Of a stretch of DNA of 64,000 nucleotides, positions 23,602 through 32,483 are shown piece by piece. The notes under the pieces were generated by a model. That model did no database searches. It was not told where the DNA came from and worked only from the letters and a program-made list of their open reading frames with translations. This DNA comes from Actinomadura meyerae. Lineage in GTDB: Bacteria > Actinomycetota > Actinomycetes > Streptosporangiales > Streptosporangiaceae. Location: the NCBI RefSeq assembly GCF_900188445.1, contig NZ_FZOR01000021.1, positions 1 to 64,000 on the forward strand. Direction: 5' to 3'. The position numbers and the translations under genes were made by a program. Positions within the stretch are counted from its first letter, which is position 1. Every line of letters begins with the position of its first letter.

Positions 23602-25539
23602 ATGCAGCTCGTCGCAGCGCACATCACCCACTACCGGTCAATCGAGGACTCGGGCCGGCTGGACGTCGAACCCGACGTCACCTGCTTGGTCGGCAAGAAC
23701 GAGTCCGGGAAGACGACCGCCCTTCAGGGGCTCTACCGGCTCAACCCCGTCGAAGCCGCCGCGACGTTCGACGAAGTGATCGACTTTCCGGCCCGGCTCA
23801 CCCGCAAGCGCAAGGAGTACCCCGACGGACGCCGGATCCCCGTGGTGGTGGCCACCTTCCGCTACGAGCCCGAGGAGATCCTCGAGATCGAGGAGGATCT
23901 CGGTGCCGGTGCCCTGCGCAGCCCGGAGTTCACGGTGACGATCGGGTACCGCAACAGCCGCCGGAGCATCGTCCACGACTATGACGAGGAGGTGATCGTC
24001 AAGCACCTGCGCGCCGGAGTGGACCTTCCGCGCACGGCGGCCCAGGACGTCAACGCCGCGACCACGATCGCGGAACTCCTGCAAGCGCTCGACAACCTGG
24101 CGGAGCCGCCGTCCACCGCACAGGAGCTGGTGGAACGGATCCGCGACTGGCGGGGCGAGGACGTCAACCTCTACCTGATCGATCAGTACGCGGTCCCCAA
24201 CATGCCGAAGTTCGTGTACTTCGACGACTACGACTCGATGCCCGGCAAGATCTCCATCCCGGATCTGATCCGCCGGCGCGACGCCGAGGACATCGACCGG
24301 GGCGAGCGCGCTTTGCTCAGCCTTCTGGCCATGGCCGACGTCACGCTGGAGGACTTCCACGAGACTGACCAGCACGAACGACTGATCAGGGAGCTGGAGA
24401 ACTCCGGGAACGTGATCTCCGACGAAGTCTTCGAGTACTGGTCGCAGAACGACGAGCTCGAGGTCGAACTCCAGGTCCTGCCGGCCGAGACCGGGGCCGC
24501 CCCGCCCTACAACGAGGGGCCGATCCTGCAGATCCGGGTCTTCAACCGGCGCCACCGCGCCTCGGTCCCGTTCGACGAACGCTCCCGCGGCTTCGTCTGG
24601 TTCTTCTCCTTCCTGGCCTACTTCACCGACCTGGAGGAGGCGGCCACCAGCAACCTCATCCTGCTGCTGGACGAGCCGGGCCTGTCCCTGCACGGCCGCG
24701 CCCAGCACGACCTGCTGCGTCTGATCGACAAGCGGCTGGCGCCCAAGCACCAGGTCCTCTACACCACGCACTCGCCCTTCATGGTTTCGCCGGACCGTCT
24801 GCACCGCGTCCGCACTGTCATCGACCGCGAGAAGGTCGGCACGAAGATCTCCTCGGAGATCTTCAAGGCTGACAGCGATACCGTCTTCCCGCTGCTGACG
24901 TCCATGGGCATCGAGATGAGCCAGACGCTGTTCGTCGGCGAGCACACACTGCTCCTCGAGGGCCCCAGCGACCTCATCTACCTCGACGTCCTGTCCGACC
25001 TGGCCCAGGCCAAGGGGCTTGAGGGACTCGACCCCCGCTGGGTCAAGACGCCGATCGGCGGGTCGGGCAAGCTGTCCACCTTCGTCACCCTCCTGGGTGC
25101 TAACAAACTCCACGTCGCGGTCTTGGTCGACTCCAGCACCAAGGACGTCGGGGCTGTCAAGCACCTGCGCGACAACGACCGGCTCGCCGCCAACGGGCTC
25201 GTCCAGATCAGCGAGTTCACCGGCACCGCGGACGCCGACATCGAGGACCTCTTCGAGCGCGATCTCTACGTCGAACTGGTGAACCGCGCCTACGAACAGC
25301 ACCTGACGAGCCCGATCACCACCGGTGACCTCAACGCCAACGACCCCCGGATCGTCCGGCAGGTCGAAGATCACTTCCGCAAGCACAACATCGCAGGCGG
25401 CAAGCTGGATCATTTCAAGCCTGCCGCCGTTCTTCTCCGGAAGCAGCACGAGGTCCTCGCCGAGCAGCCGATCGACGACGCCACCATCAACCGCGCTGCA
25501 CAGCTGTTCGCCAGATTGAACGCCCTGCTTCCCTCCTAG
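23602..25539 (+). CDS. stand-alone OLD-family ATPase with TOPRIM nuclease domain
   Basis: This 645-residue protein starts at ATG 23602, 5 bases after GGAGG. ATG 23590 would place the site within the gene. The N-terminal ABC/SMC-type ATPase has Walker A at residues 31-39 (GKNESGKTT), a signature-like region, Walker B LILLLDEPGLSLHG near residue 353 and the H-loop YTTHSPFM near residue 388. The C-terminal TOPRIM domain starts with the glutamate motif LLLEGPSDLIYL (about 450) and continues with VLVDSS (about 507) and TADADIEDLF (about 543). OLD proteins act as ATP-regulated nucleases in phage exclusion and related defence. No UvrD-like GajB helicase or reverse transcriptase is adjacent, so this is the stand-alone class. 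Its place beside a tRNA and mobile remnants supports a defence role. Confidence 0.85.
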   Translation: MQLVAAHITHYRSIEDSGRLDVEPDVTCLVGKNESGKTTALQGLYRLNPVEAAATFDEVIDFPARLTRKRKEYPDGRRIPVVVATFRYEPEEILEIEEDLGAGALRSPEFTVTIGYRNSRRSIVHDYDEEVIVKHLRAGVDLPRTAAQDVNAATTIAELLQALDNLAEPPSTAQELVERIRDWRGEDVNLYLIDQYAVPNMPKFVYFDDYDSMPGKISIPDLIRRRDAEDIDRGERALLSLLAMADVTLEDFHETDQHERLIRELENSGNVISDEVFEYWSQNDELEVELQVLPAETGAAPPYNEGPILQIRVFNRRHRASVPFDERSRGFVWFFSFLAYFTDLEEAATSNLILLLDEPGLSLHGRAQHDLLRLIDKRLAPKHQVLYTTHSPFMVSPDRLHRVRTVIDREKVGTKISSEIFKADSDTVFPLLTSMGIEMSQTLFVGEHTLLLEGPSDLIYLDVLSDLAQAKGLEGLDPRWVKTPIGGSGKLSTFVTLLGANKLHVAVLVDSSTKDVGAVKHLRDNDRLAANGLVQISEFTGTADADIEDLFERDLYVELVNRAYEQHLTSPITTGDLNANDPRIVRQVEDHFRKHNIAGGKLDHFKPAAVLLRKQHEVLAEQPIDDATINRAAQLFARLNALLPS

Positions 25540-26109
25540 AAGGACGCTGGTCCCGGGGGCGGCCCGTGGCCGCCCCGGGGATCACCCTGGCTCAACCAGC
25601 GCAAGAACCCGATGAGGGGAATGATCTTCGTCATCTCGACGGGTCATGGCCCCCCTCTGCGCACGCTGGTCCGCTCGTCTAGGGGTGGCTCGTTGGTGTG
25701 GGCTCGCGGCGAGAGGACACCATGTTCGCCCGGATGATGCCCGCATCACCAGCGGAGGATCAAGATGGCCAACCTCGCCGCGGCTCCGATTTGCCAAGGA
25801 CCCGTGTGAGGGCGGCGTCGTCCACGGGCGAGATGATCAGTGGGCGCAGCGGCCCTCCCATTCCTGGTGCGTCGGCCACAAGCGGAGACTTACAGGGCAC
25901 CACCTCCCATAGGTGCCAGCAATCCCGCAGGCGGTGGGGCTCGCACTCACCACTGTGTCTGCCGGCCGGGCAACATCGATGTGAATCGGGGGGTGACCAG
26001 GCCCGATCCGTGCCCGCGAGCAAACATCGAGCAGACAGGGGGACGGAACGGGGCGAATCGGGCGGCGGGCAAACCGGGACAATCTCCCGTTTGCCCTGGT
26101 CAGGGGTGG
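25540..26109. other. 570-bp region between the nuclease gene and tRNA-Lys, no gene seen
   Basis: After the terminator hairpin near 25552-25580 I find no credible coding frame. One long plus-strand frame runs through the tRNA gene in antisense and is spurious. If the tRNA is an integration site, the attachment sequence would sit at the right end of this region, at the tRNA 3' end. Confidence 0.45.
25552..25580 (+). terminator. GC-rich hairpin after the OLD gene
   Basis: CCCGGGGGCGGCC (25552-25564) and GGCCGCCCCGGGG (25568-25580) pair with one mismatch around a CGT loop, 13 bp after the stop codon. There is no T-run, as is common in high-GC actinobacteria. Confidence 0.6.
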
Positions 26110-26182
26110 TGGGTCGCGTGGGACTCGAACCCACAACCTACGGATTAAAAGTCCGGAGCTCTGCCAATTGAGCTAGCGACCC
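26110..26182 (-). tRNA. tRNA-Lys (anticodon TTT)
   Basis: Read on the minus strand from 26182, the 73-base gene has acceptor GGGTCGC pairing with GCGACCC, a D arm with AGCTCAATTGGCAGAGCT, an anticodon stem-loop CGGACTTTTAATCCG giving anticodon TTT, and the T arm GTGGGTTCGAGTCCCAC. The discriminator is A, and CCA is not encoded. The sequence to its left (3' side) is the accessory arm, making this gene a plausible integration target. No second copy of its 3' end was seen in the window. Confidence 0.96.
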
Positions 26183-26225
26183 GTCACGCAAGCGTACCGA
26201 GATCGATGGGGGGTTCGCGACGGGG

Positions 26226-27512
26226 TTAGGGGGTGGCGGACAGGTGGACCGGGAGGTGCTTGAGGCCGTTCTGGAAGTTGGAGGCCAGGCGGACGGGGGT
26301 GCCGGTCAGGGTGATGTCGTGGGGGAGGAGTTCGCGGAAGAGGGCGCGCATCTGGGTGCGGGCGAGGTGGGCGCCCAGGCAGAAGTGGGGGCCGAAGCCG
26401 AAGCTGACGTGGTCGTTCGGGGTGCGGGTGATGTCGAAGCGGTCGGGGGAGCGGAAGACGGTCTCGTCGCGGTTGGCGGAGGCGTGGTAGACGACGACCT
26501 TGTCGCCCGCGTCGATCTTCTGGCCGGAGAGGGTGACGGGGGCGGTGGCGGTGCGGCGGAAGTCCATCACCGGGGGCCAGTAGCGGAGCATCTCCTCGAC
26601 GGCGGACGGGAGGAGGTCGGGGTCGGCGCGGAGGCGGGCGAGTTCGGCGGGGTGTTCGAGGAGGGTCAGGAGGCCGCCGGGGATGCCGTTGCGGAGGGTC
26701 TCGTTCCCGGCGACGGCGAAGAGGAAGAACATGTTCTCGAACTCGTGGGTGGTGAGGCCGCCCTCCAGCATGCGGGACATGATGTCGCCGGACGGGTTCG
26801 AGCGCTTCTCGGCGGCGAGGGCGTGGGCGTAGGCGAACATGTCGGCGAGGGCCGTGTAGGAGCGCGGGTTGATGGGACGCCCGTCCGGGTGGGTGGTGGT
26901 GGTCGGGCGGTAGTGCATCGCCTTGCGGGCCATGGGCGTCATCGTGGCCGCGTCGGCGGTGGAGAGTCCGGCGTACTCGTCGTCCTGGTAGCCGATGACG
27001 CGGGACGCCCAGTCGTAGAGGAGGCGGCGGTCGGAGTCGGGGACGCCCATGATGTGGGCGAGCGTCCAGACGGGGAGGTCGGCGGCGAGTTCGACGAAGT
27101 CGGTGTCCTCGCCGGCGGCGGAGGCGACGAGGGCGCGGGCGCGGGCCTCGATCGTCTCCTCCAGGGCGCGGACGGCGCGGGGGGTGAACGCGGCGGCGAC
27201 GATGCGGCGCAGGCGGGAGTGGTCGGGCGGGTCCTGGTTGAGCATCATCGCGCGGACGAAGGCGAGATCCTCGGGCGTGTCGGGGTCGCGGATCTGGGTG
27301 GCGCCGAGGTTGGACGAGAAGAGGTCCGGGGAGCGCAGGACGTGCTTGACGTCGGCGTGCCGGAAGACCGCCCAGTAGCCGGGGCCGGCGGGCCAGGGGC
27401 CGACGGCGGGTTCGGGGATCCGGACGACCGGCGATTCGGCGCGCAGCCGGGCGAAGGCGGCGTACGGGACCCCGTCGGCGTAGGCGGCGGGCAGGAAGAT
27501 CTCCTCGTGCAT
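26226..27512 (-). CDS. cytochrome P450
   Basis: This 428-residue P450 has I-helix oxygen-binding motif AGNETLRN (about residue 267; the usual acidic-Thr pair is E-T here), ExxR in EEMLRYW near 304, and heme loop FGFGPHFCLGAH with thiolate Cys near 377. The chain resembles CYP124/125/142-type actinobacterial P450s that hydroxylate lipids or steroids. Start ATG 27512 (MHEEIFLPAAYADGVPY) is favoured; ATG 27527 and 27530 are alternatives and none has a good ribosome site. It is divergent from a thioesterase only 24 bp away. No ferredoxin gene is adjacent. Confidence 0.92.
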   Translation of the reverse strand: MHEEIFLPAAYADGVPYAAFARLRAESPVVRIPEPAVGPWPAGPGYWAVFRHADVKHVLRSPDLFSSNLGATQIRDPDTPEDLAFVRAMMLNQDPPDHSRLRRIVAAAFTPRAVRALEETIEARARALVASAAGEDTDFVELAADLPVWTLAHIMGVPDSDRRLLYDWASRVIGYQDDEYAGLSTADAATMTPMARKAMHYRPTTTTHPDGRPINPRSYTALADMFAYAHALAAEKRSNPSGDIMSRMLEGGLTTHEFENMFFLFAVAGNETLRNGIPGGLLTLLEHPAELARLRADPDLLPSAVEEMLRYWPPVMDFRRTATAPVTLSGQKIDAGDKVVVYHASANRDETVFRSPDRFDITRTPNDHVSFGFGPHFCLGAHLARTQMRALFRELLPHDITLTGTPVRLASNFQNGLKHLPVHLSATP

Positions 27513-27536
27513 GCCCTCAGCGTGCATCATGTCGGG

Positions 27537-27935
27537 ATGACGGTGAAGCCCGATGAGATCCTGCGTGACAATTTCGCGCCGTGGGTGCTGGACCTCGGCC
27601 TCGTTCCGGAGGAGGTGGGGGACGGGACGGCGGTGCTGCGGCTGCCGTGGTCGGACCGGCTGGCGCGGGAGGGCGGCGCGCTGTCCGGGCAGGCGCTGAT
27701 GGCGGCGGCCGACACGGCGGTGGTGCTGGCGGTCTCGGGCGCCAAGGGCGGGTTCGTACCGATGACGACCGTGCAGCTCGGCACGACCTTCCAGCGGGCG
27801 GTGAAGGGCAAGGACGTGCTGGTGCGCGCGGAGCTGTCGAAGCTGGGGCGGACGATGGCGTTCGCGGAGATCGACATGACGGCCGATTCGGTGACCGTCG
27901 CCCATGCGAGCGCGGTATACGCCATCATCGGGTGA
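27537..27935 (+). CDS. PaaI-type hot-dog thioesterase
   Basis: This 132-residue protein is of the PaaI acyl-CoA thioesterase group. GALSGQALMAAADTAVVLAV carries the family's catalytic helix and Asp, and FVPMTTVQLGTTFQRAVKGKDVLVRAEL (split across residues 75-105) matches the central strand pair. It probably hydrolyses aryl- or acyl-CoA to prevent CoA trapping. It is separated by 1 bp from the dienelactone hydrolase gene and is divergent from the P450. Confidence 0.82.
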   Translation: MTVKPDEILRDNFAPWVLDLGLVPEEVGDGTAVLRLPWSDRLAREGGALSGQALMAAADTAVVLAVSGAKGGFVPMTTVQLGTTFQRAVKGKDVLVRAELSKLGRTMAFAEIDMTADSVTVAHASAVYAIIG

Positions 27936-27936
27936 C

Positions 27937-28617
27937 ATGACGGAAAAGGTGGTTGTTCCTGACGGCGAGTTCGACCTGCGGGTGTGGGGGGAGCGCGGTC
28001 CGGGGGTTCTGCTCCTCCAGGAGATCTTCGGTGTCGGCGACTACATGGAGGCCGTCGCCGAGGACCTGGTGGCGCTCGGGTTCGTGGTGGCGGCGCCCGA
28101 CATGTTCTGGCGCATCGAGCCGAACTGGACGACCGCCCACAACGAGGAGGCCCTCCCCAAGGGGATGTCGATGGTCTCCCAGTTCGACTGGGAGAAGGGC
28201 GTAGCGGACGCGAAGGCCGCGCTGGACGTCCTCAAGGGCCTGCCAGGTGTCGGCAAGGTCGGCGTGCTGGGGTTCTGCTTCGGCGGGACGCTCGCCTACC
28301 TGCTGGGTGCGCAGGCCGAGGTCGACTCCCTGGTGTCGTTCTACGGGTCGGGCGTGCCGGGGGCTCTGGACCAGATCGACGCCCTTCGGAGCCCTGTGCA
28401 GTTCCACTTCGGTGGGGACGACCCCTACATCCCCCGGGAGGACGTCGCGAAGGTGGAGCGCGCCGTAGAGGGACGGGAGAACATCGAGATCCACGTCCAG
28501 GAGGACGGTGGGCACGCCTTCCACAACCGTAAGGCGCCGATGTTCTACCAGCCGGAGCCTGCCGAGCGGGCCTGGCGGCTCACGGAAGCCTTCCTCAAGC
28601 GGACTCTGTCGTCGTAG
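27937..28617 (+). CDS. dienelactone hydrolase-family protein
   Basis: This alpha/beta-hydrolase has 226 residues. The catalytic triad is visible as Cys114 (GFCFGG), Asp161 (GGDDPYIP) and His193 (GGHAFHN), the Cys-type nucleophile being diagnostic of dienelactone hydrolases. LLLQEIFGVGDYMEAVAEDL is the N-terminal family block. In chlorocatechol pathways it opens dienelactone to maleylacetate, but many homologues are broad esterases and no ring-cleavage genes are nearby. Its stop lies 4 bp from that of the convergent LuxR-type gene. Confidence 0.87.
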   Translation: MTEKVVVPDGEFDLRVWGERGPGVLLLQEIFGVGDYMEAVAEDLVALGFVVAAPDMFWRIEPNWTTAHNEEALPKGMSMVSQFDWEKGVADAKAALDVLKGLPGVGKVGVLGFCFGGTLAYLLGAQAEVDSLVSFYGSGVPGALDQIDALRSPVQFHFGGDDPYIPREDVAKVERAVEGRENIEIHVQEDGGHAFHNRKAPMFYQPEPAERAWRLTEAFLKRTLSS

Positions 28618-28621
28618 TGCC

Positions 28622-31195
28622 TCAGGCGGGCTCCAGGGCCAGGTGGGAGAGCTCCCTCCGGGACGAGATGCCCAGCTTCGGATACGCCTTGTAGAGGTGG
28701 TACTCGACCGTGCGCGGGCTGAGGAAGAGCTGGGTGGCTATCTCCCGGCTGCTGGTGCCGGCGGCCGCCAGGCGTACCACCTGGAGCTCCTGCGGGGTGA
28801 GGCGGTCGAGGAGGTCCGGCGCGGTCGGGACGGCGGTGCCGGACTCACCGGTGGCGCGTAGTTCGGCGCGCGCGCGTTCCAGCCATGGGGCGGCGTGGAG
28901 GCGTTCGAAGATGGAGGCCGCCGAGCGCAGCGGGACGCGTGCGTCGGAGCGGCGGCGCGCGCGGCGCAGGTACTCGCCGTAGAGAAGTTCTGTGCGAGCC
29001 CGCTCGAACGGCCGCGACGCCTGTTCGTGCAGCCGGATCGCCTCCGCGTAGAGCTCCTCGGTATCGGTCACCAGGGCCTCGCAGTGCAGGGACACGGCGA
29101 GGGCCCATGGCTGCTTGCTCGCCTCGGCCCAGGTGCGATAGCGGGCGAAAGCCGCGCGCGCGACGGTCGTCTCGCCCGCGCGGACGGCGGCCTCCACCTG
29201 GTCGGCGGCGGACAGGATCTCGGCGTGGCGGTGCGGCCCGTTCGCGATCTCGTCGAGGCGCCGCAGCGCCTCGTCGTAGCGGCCCAGGCCGAGGTCGAGG
29301 AGGGCGAGCGCGGCGTCCGCCAAGCCGGGCGGGGCGGACGCGGTCAGCTCGCGGAGGCGGGCCTCGTCGCCCTCGATCGCCGCGACCCGGGCGAGGACGG
29401 CGCCGAGGCGGCCCTCGCCGTGCGGGCGGCCGGTGTCGCGGGCGAGCGCGACCGCCTCGGCGACGGTGGCCTCCGCGTCCGCGTGCAGCCCTGCCGCGAT
29501 CTGCGTCTGCGCGAGGATCTGCAGGACGCCCGGCAGTTCGCCGGCGAGGCCGTCCCGGCGGCAGTGCGCGGCCTCGGCGGCGGCCAGTTCCAGAGCCGCC
29601 GCGTCCGCGCCGGCGATCAGCGCGAGCCGGGCGCCGCGCAGCCGGTCGCCGTCGCCGTCGCGCAGCGCGGCGACCTGCTCGGTCAGCAGCGGCAGGCCGC
29701 CCGCGTAGTCGCCGTCCGCGAGCAGCGCGAGGCCGCGCAGGGTCCGGTCGCCGGGCAGCAGCTCGGCGGCGCGGCGGACCGCGCGCAGCTCGCCAGACGT
29801 CCAGCCGTAGACGGCGCCGACGCGCAGCATCTCCGCGCGCTCGTCGCCGGCGGCGCGGTCGACCATGATGCGGGCCGCGGCGCGCGGGTCGCCGCGCTCG
29901 TACTCGACGGCGGCGTGCACGCGGGCGAGGGCGGCGCGGTCGGCGGCGCCGAGCTTCTCGGCGTGGACGGCGAGGTCGCCGGCCTCGTCCAGGCGGCCCG
30001 CCCGGAGGGTGAGCGCGGCGGCGGCGCCGAGCCGCGCCCCGCGGTCCGCCCGGCCGGGGGTGAGGTCGGCGGCCTGCCGGTAGAGCGTCGCCGCGGTGGC
30101 GTAGGCGGCGCGGGCGCGGGCGCGCTCGGCGGCCTCCTGGAGGTCGGCGGCGACGTCCCCGTCCGGAGCCAGCGCGGCGGACGCGCGGTGCCGCGCGCGG
30201 CAGTCGAGGTCGGTGGCGGACTCGGCCAGCGCCCGGTGGGCCTCGACCCGCCGCGCCGCCGTCGCGCCCTGGTACGCGGCCGCCCGGATCAGCGGATGCC
30301 GGAACTCGATGCTGCGCCCGGTGACCGCGACCAGCCGGGCGCGCTCGGCGGGCTCCAGGTCGGCGAGGCCGGTCCCGAGGGTGCCGGCGGCCGCGAGCAG
30401 GCTCGGCATGTGGCCGCGGCCCTCCGCCGCCGCGATCAGCAGCATCGTCCGGGTCGGCTCCGGCAGCCGGGCGATCTGCTCCTGGAACGAGGCGAGGACG
30501 CGGTCGGCGACCCGCAGCGGCGTGGTCTCGGGGGGACGCTCGCCGGCGGCGGCGAACTCGTGCAGCGCGAGCGGGTTGCCAGCCGCCTCCCGCAGCACCC
30601 GCTCGCGGGCGACGGGGGGCAGGCCCCGCGACGCGATCAGCCGTTCGGCGTCGTCCCGGCCGAGCCTGCCGAGCCGCAGCTCGGGCAGGCCGGTGCCGGT
30701 GAAGGCGTCGTCGCGCGCGGCGAACAGCATGACGACACCCTCGGCCGCGAGCCGCCGCGCCGCGAACAGCAGCGCCTCGACGGTCGCGGTGTCGAGCCAG
30801 TGCGCGTCGTCGGCGACGCACAGGACGGGGCCGTCCTCGGCGAGGTCGGCGAGGAGGGCGAGCACGGCGAGGCCGGTGGCGAAGCGGCCCGGCTCGGCGG
30901 ACGTCTCGCCGAGCGCGGAGCGCAGCGCGGCGGCCGGCGCCTCCGGGAGGCCCGCCAGCCGGTCGCGGACGGGCCACAGCAGCTGGTTGAGTCCGGCGAA
31001 CGCGATGCCGGACTCCGCCTCGACCCCGGTGGCGCGCAGTACCCGCGGCGCCCGCGCCGCCGCCTCCGCGAGCAGCGCCGACTTGCCGATGCCCGCCTCG
31101 CCGCGCAGCAGCAGGGCGGCGCTGCGCCGGTGGTCGCGCGCCTCGTCGAGGAGCGAGGAGAGCCGCGCTTGTTCGTCGTTACGCCCGTAGAGCAC
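28622..31195 (-). CDS. large ATP-binding LuxR-type (LAL) regulator
   Basis: This 857-residue regulator has an N-terminal AAA/NACHT-like ATPase with Walker A LRGEAGIGKSALL near residue 30 and Walker B GPVLCVADDAHWLD near residue 130. A long Ala/Arg-rich helical repeat middle (TPR-like) follows. The C-terminal LuxR helix-turn-helix spans residues about 790-850 (LTPQELQVVRLAAAGTSSREIA, then SPRTVEYHLYKAYPKLGI). The LAL family activates catabolic or secondary-metabolism genes on binding a ligand in the middle domain. The divergent old yellow enzyme gene, 100 bp away, is its most likely target. The inverted repeat at 31214-31249 between them is a candidate site. Confidence 0.92.
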   Translation of the reverse strand: MLYGRNDEQARLSSLLDEARDHRRSAALLLRGEAGIGKSALLAEAAARAPRVLRATGVEAESGIAFAGLNQLLWPVRDRLAGLPEAPAAALRSALGETSAEPGRFATGLAVLALLADLAEDGPVLCVADDAHWLDTATVEALLFAARRLAAEGVVMLFAARDDAFTGTGLPELRLGRLGRDDAERLIASRGLPPVARERVLREAAGNPLALHEFAAAGERPPETTPLRVADRVLASFQEQIARLPEPTRTMLLIAAAEGRGHMPSLLAAAGTLGTGLADLEPAERARLVAVTGRSIEFRHPLIRAAAYQGATAARRVEAHRALAESATDLDCRARHRASAALAPDGDVAADLQEAAERARARAAYATAATLYRQAADLTPGRADRGARLGAAAALTLRAGRLDEAGDLAVHAEKLGAADRAALARVHAAVEYERGDPRAAARIMVDRAAGDERAEMLRVGAVYGWTSGELRAVRRAAELLPGDRTLRGLALLADGDYAGGLPLLTEQVAALRDGDGDRLRGARLALIAGADAAALELAAAEAAHCRRDGLAGELPGVLQILAQTQIAAGLHADAEATVAEAVALARDTGRPHGEGRLGAVLARVAAIEGDEARLRELTASAPPGLADAALALLDLGLGRYDEALRRLDEIANGPHRHAEILSAADQVEAAVRAGETTVARAAFARYRTWAEASKQPWALAVSLHCEALVTDTEELYAEAIRLHEQASRPFERARTELLYGEYLRRARRRSDARVPLRSAASIFERLHAAPWLERARAELRATGESGTAVPTAPDLLDRLTPQELQVVRLAAAGTSSREIATQLFLSPRTVEYHLYKAYPKLGISSRRELSHLALEPA

Positions 31196-31213
31196 CCATC
31201 CAAACTACGGGCC

Positions 31214-31249
31214 CGGATACCGAAAGCCTACGGATGCACCCCGTATCCG
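31214..31249. promoter_or_regulatory. inverted repeat between LAL regulator and OYE
   Basis: CGGATAC (31214-31220) and GTATCCG (31243-31249) are perfect inverted arms spaced 22 bp apart in the divergent promoter region. Spacing and position suit a two-site operator for the LuxR-type regulator. This is inferred. Confidence 0.4.
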
Positions 31250-31296
31250 CCGGTTCGTACGTTCGTGATCAGCGAAAACGAACCGAGGAGGACATC

Positions 31297-32370
31297 GTGC
31301 GGGAACTGTTCGAGCCGCTGTCGGCCGGGAAGCTGGAGCTGCGCAACCGCCTCGTGATGGCGCCGATGACCCGCAGCCGCGCGAGCGCGGGCGGTGCCGT
31401 CACCGAGCTGACCGCGGAGTACTACCGGCAGCGGGCGAGCGCCGGGCTGATCATCACGGAGGGGACGCAGCCGAGCGTCCGGGGCCAGGGGTACATCCTC
31501 ACGCCGGGACTGCACTCGGACGAGCAGGTCGAGGCGTGGCGGGCGGTCACCGACGCCGTCCACGAGGAGGGCGGCACGATCTTCGCGCAGCTGATGCACT
31601 CCGGGCGTGTCGGCCACCCCGTCCTGTATCCGGACGGCGGGCTGCCGCTCGGCCCGTCGCCGATCGCGAGCGGCGACCGGCTCTTCACGCCGGACGGGAT
31701 GCTCGACCACCCCGTCCCGAAGGAGATGACCCTGGACGACATCGCCGGGGCCGTCGGGGAGTTCGCCGCCGCCGCGCGCAACGCGGTCGCGGCCGGGTTC
31801 GACGGGGTCGAGCTGCACGGCGCGAACGGCTACCTGATCCAGCAGTTCCTCGCCGACGGGAGCAACGTCCGCACCGACGCCTACGGCGGGACGGTCGAGA
31901 ACCGGGTGCGGTTCGCCGTCGAGGCCGTGCGGGCGGCGGCGGACGCGATCGGCCCGGAGCGGGTCGGGCTCCGGGTGTCGCCGGGCGGCACGTCCAGCGG
32001 CGTCAGCGAGAGCGACACGCCGGAACTGTACTCCGCCCTCGTCGGCCGGCTCGCCCCGCTGGGCCTGGCGTACCTGCACGTCATGGAGGAGCTGAACCGC
32101 GACATGACCCGGCGGATCCGGGCCGAGTGGCCGGGGACGCTGATCCTGAACCCGCATCCGACGCCGGAGTCGTTCCCGGCGCGACCGGAGGAGGGCGCCG
32201 AGGCGCTGCGGGAGGGCGTGGCGGACGCGATCGCGTTCGGTGAGCTGTGGCTCGCCAACCCCGACCTGCCCGCCCGCATCGAGGCCGGCGGCCCCTACAA
32301 CACGGCGGACCGCTCGACCTTCTACGGCGGCGACCACCGCGGGTACACCGACTACCCCGCGCTTTCCTGA
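31297..32370 (+). CDS. old yellow enzyme-family alkene reductase
   Basis: This FMN-dependent ene-reductase (NemA/XenA-like, 357 residues) starts at GTG 31297 with GAGGAGG 5 bases upstream. Family blocks are LRNRLVMAPMTRSRA, ITEGTQPS, AQLMHSGRVGHP, FDGVELHGANGYLIQQFL and VENRVRFAVEAV; the His-Gly-Ala-Asn of the active site (ELHGANGYL) is intact. It reduces activated C=C bonds or nitro compounds using NADPH. It is divergent from the LAL regulator. Confidence 0.92.
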   Translation: MRELFEPLSAGKLELRNRLVMAPMTRSRASAGGAVTELTAEYYRQRASAGLIITEGTQPSVRGQGYILTPGLHSDEQVEAWRAVTDAVHEEGGTIFAQLMHSGRVGHPVLYPDGGLPLGPSPIASGDRLFTPDGMLDHPVPKEMTLDDIAGAVGEFAAAARNAVAAGFDGVELHGANGYLIQQFLADGSNVRTDAYGGTVENRVRFAVEAVRAAADAIGPERVGLRVSPGGTSSGVSESDTPELYSALVGRLAPLGLAYLHVMEELNRDMTRRIRAEWPGTLILNPHPTPESFPARPEEGAEALREGVADAIAFGELWLANPDLPARIEAGGPYNTADRSTFYGGDHRGYTDYPALS

Positions 32371-32403
32371 GAGCCCTTCCGGAGGATGCCGGGCCAGGGG
32401 CCT

Positions 32404-32467
32404 TACCGCCACAGGCCCCGCACGGCGCGCGCGGGGGACGTCGCGATGCGTGCGGGGCCTGGGCGGT
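32404..32467. terminator. bidirectional terminator between OYE and NlpC/P60 genes
   Basis: CAGGCCCCGCAC (32412-32423) and GTGCGGGGCCTG (32450-32461) form a perfect 12-bp stem. It is extended after one bulged A by TACCGCC and GGCGGTA. The element lies between two convergent genes. Confidence 0.8.
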
Positions 32468-32483
32468 ACGGGGGCGGCCGGGG

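Noticed and set aside
23602..25539. Gabija (GajA-GajB) system
   Set aside because: The OLD-type ATPase-TOPRIM gene has no UvrD/PcrA-like helicase next to it; a terminator and tRNA-Lys follow.
25698..26171. 157-codon frame ending in a tRNA
   Set aside because: Its last codons are the antisense of tRNA-Lys, a well-known spurious ORF pattern.
28895..31357. 820-codon open frame on the plus strand
   Set aside because: Antisense to the LuxR-type regulator, whose Walker and HTH motifs are unambiguous.
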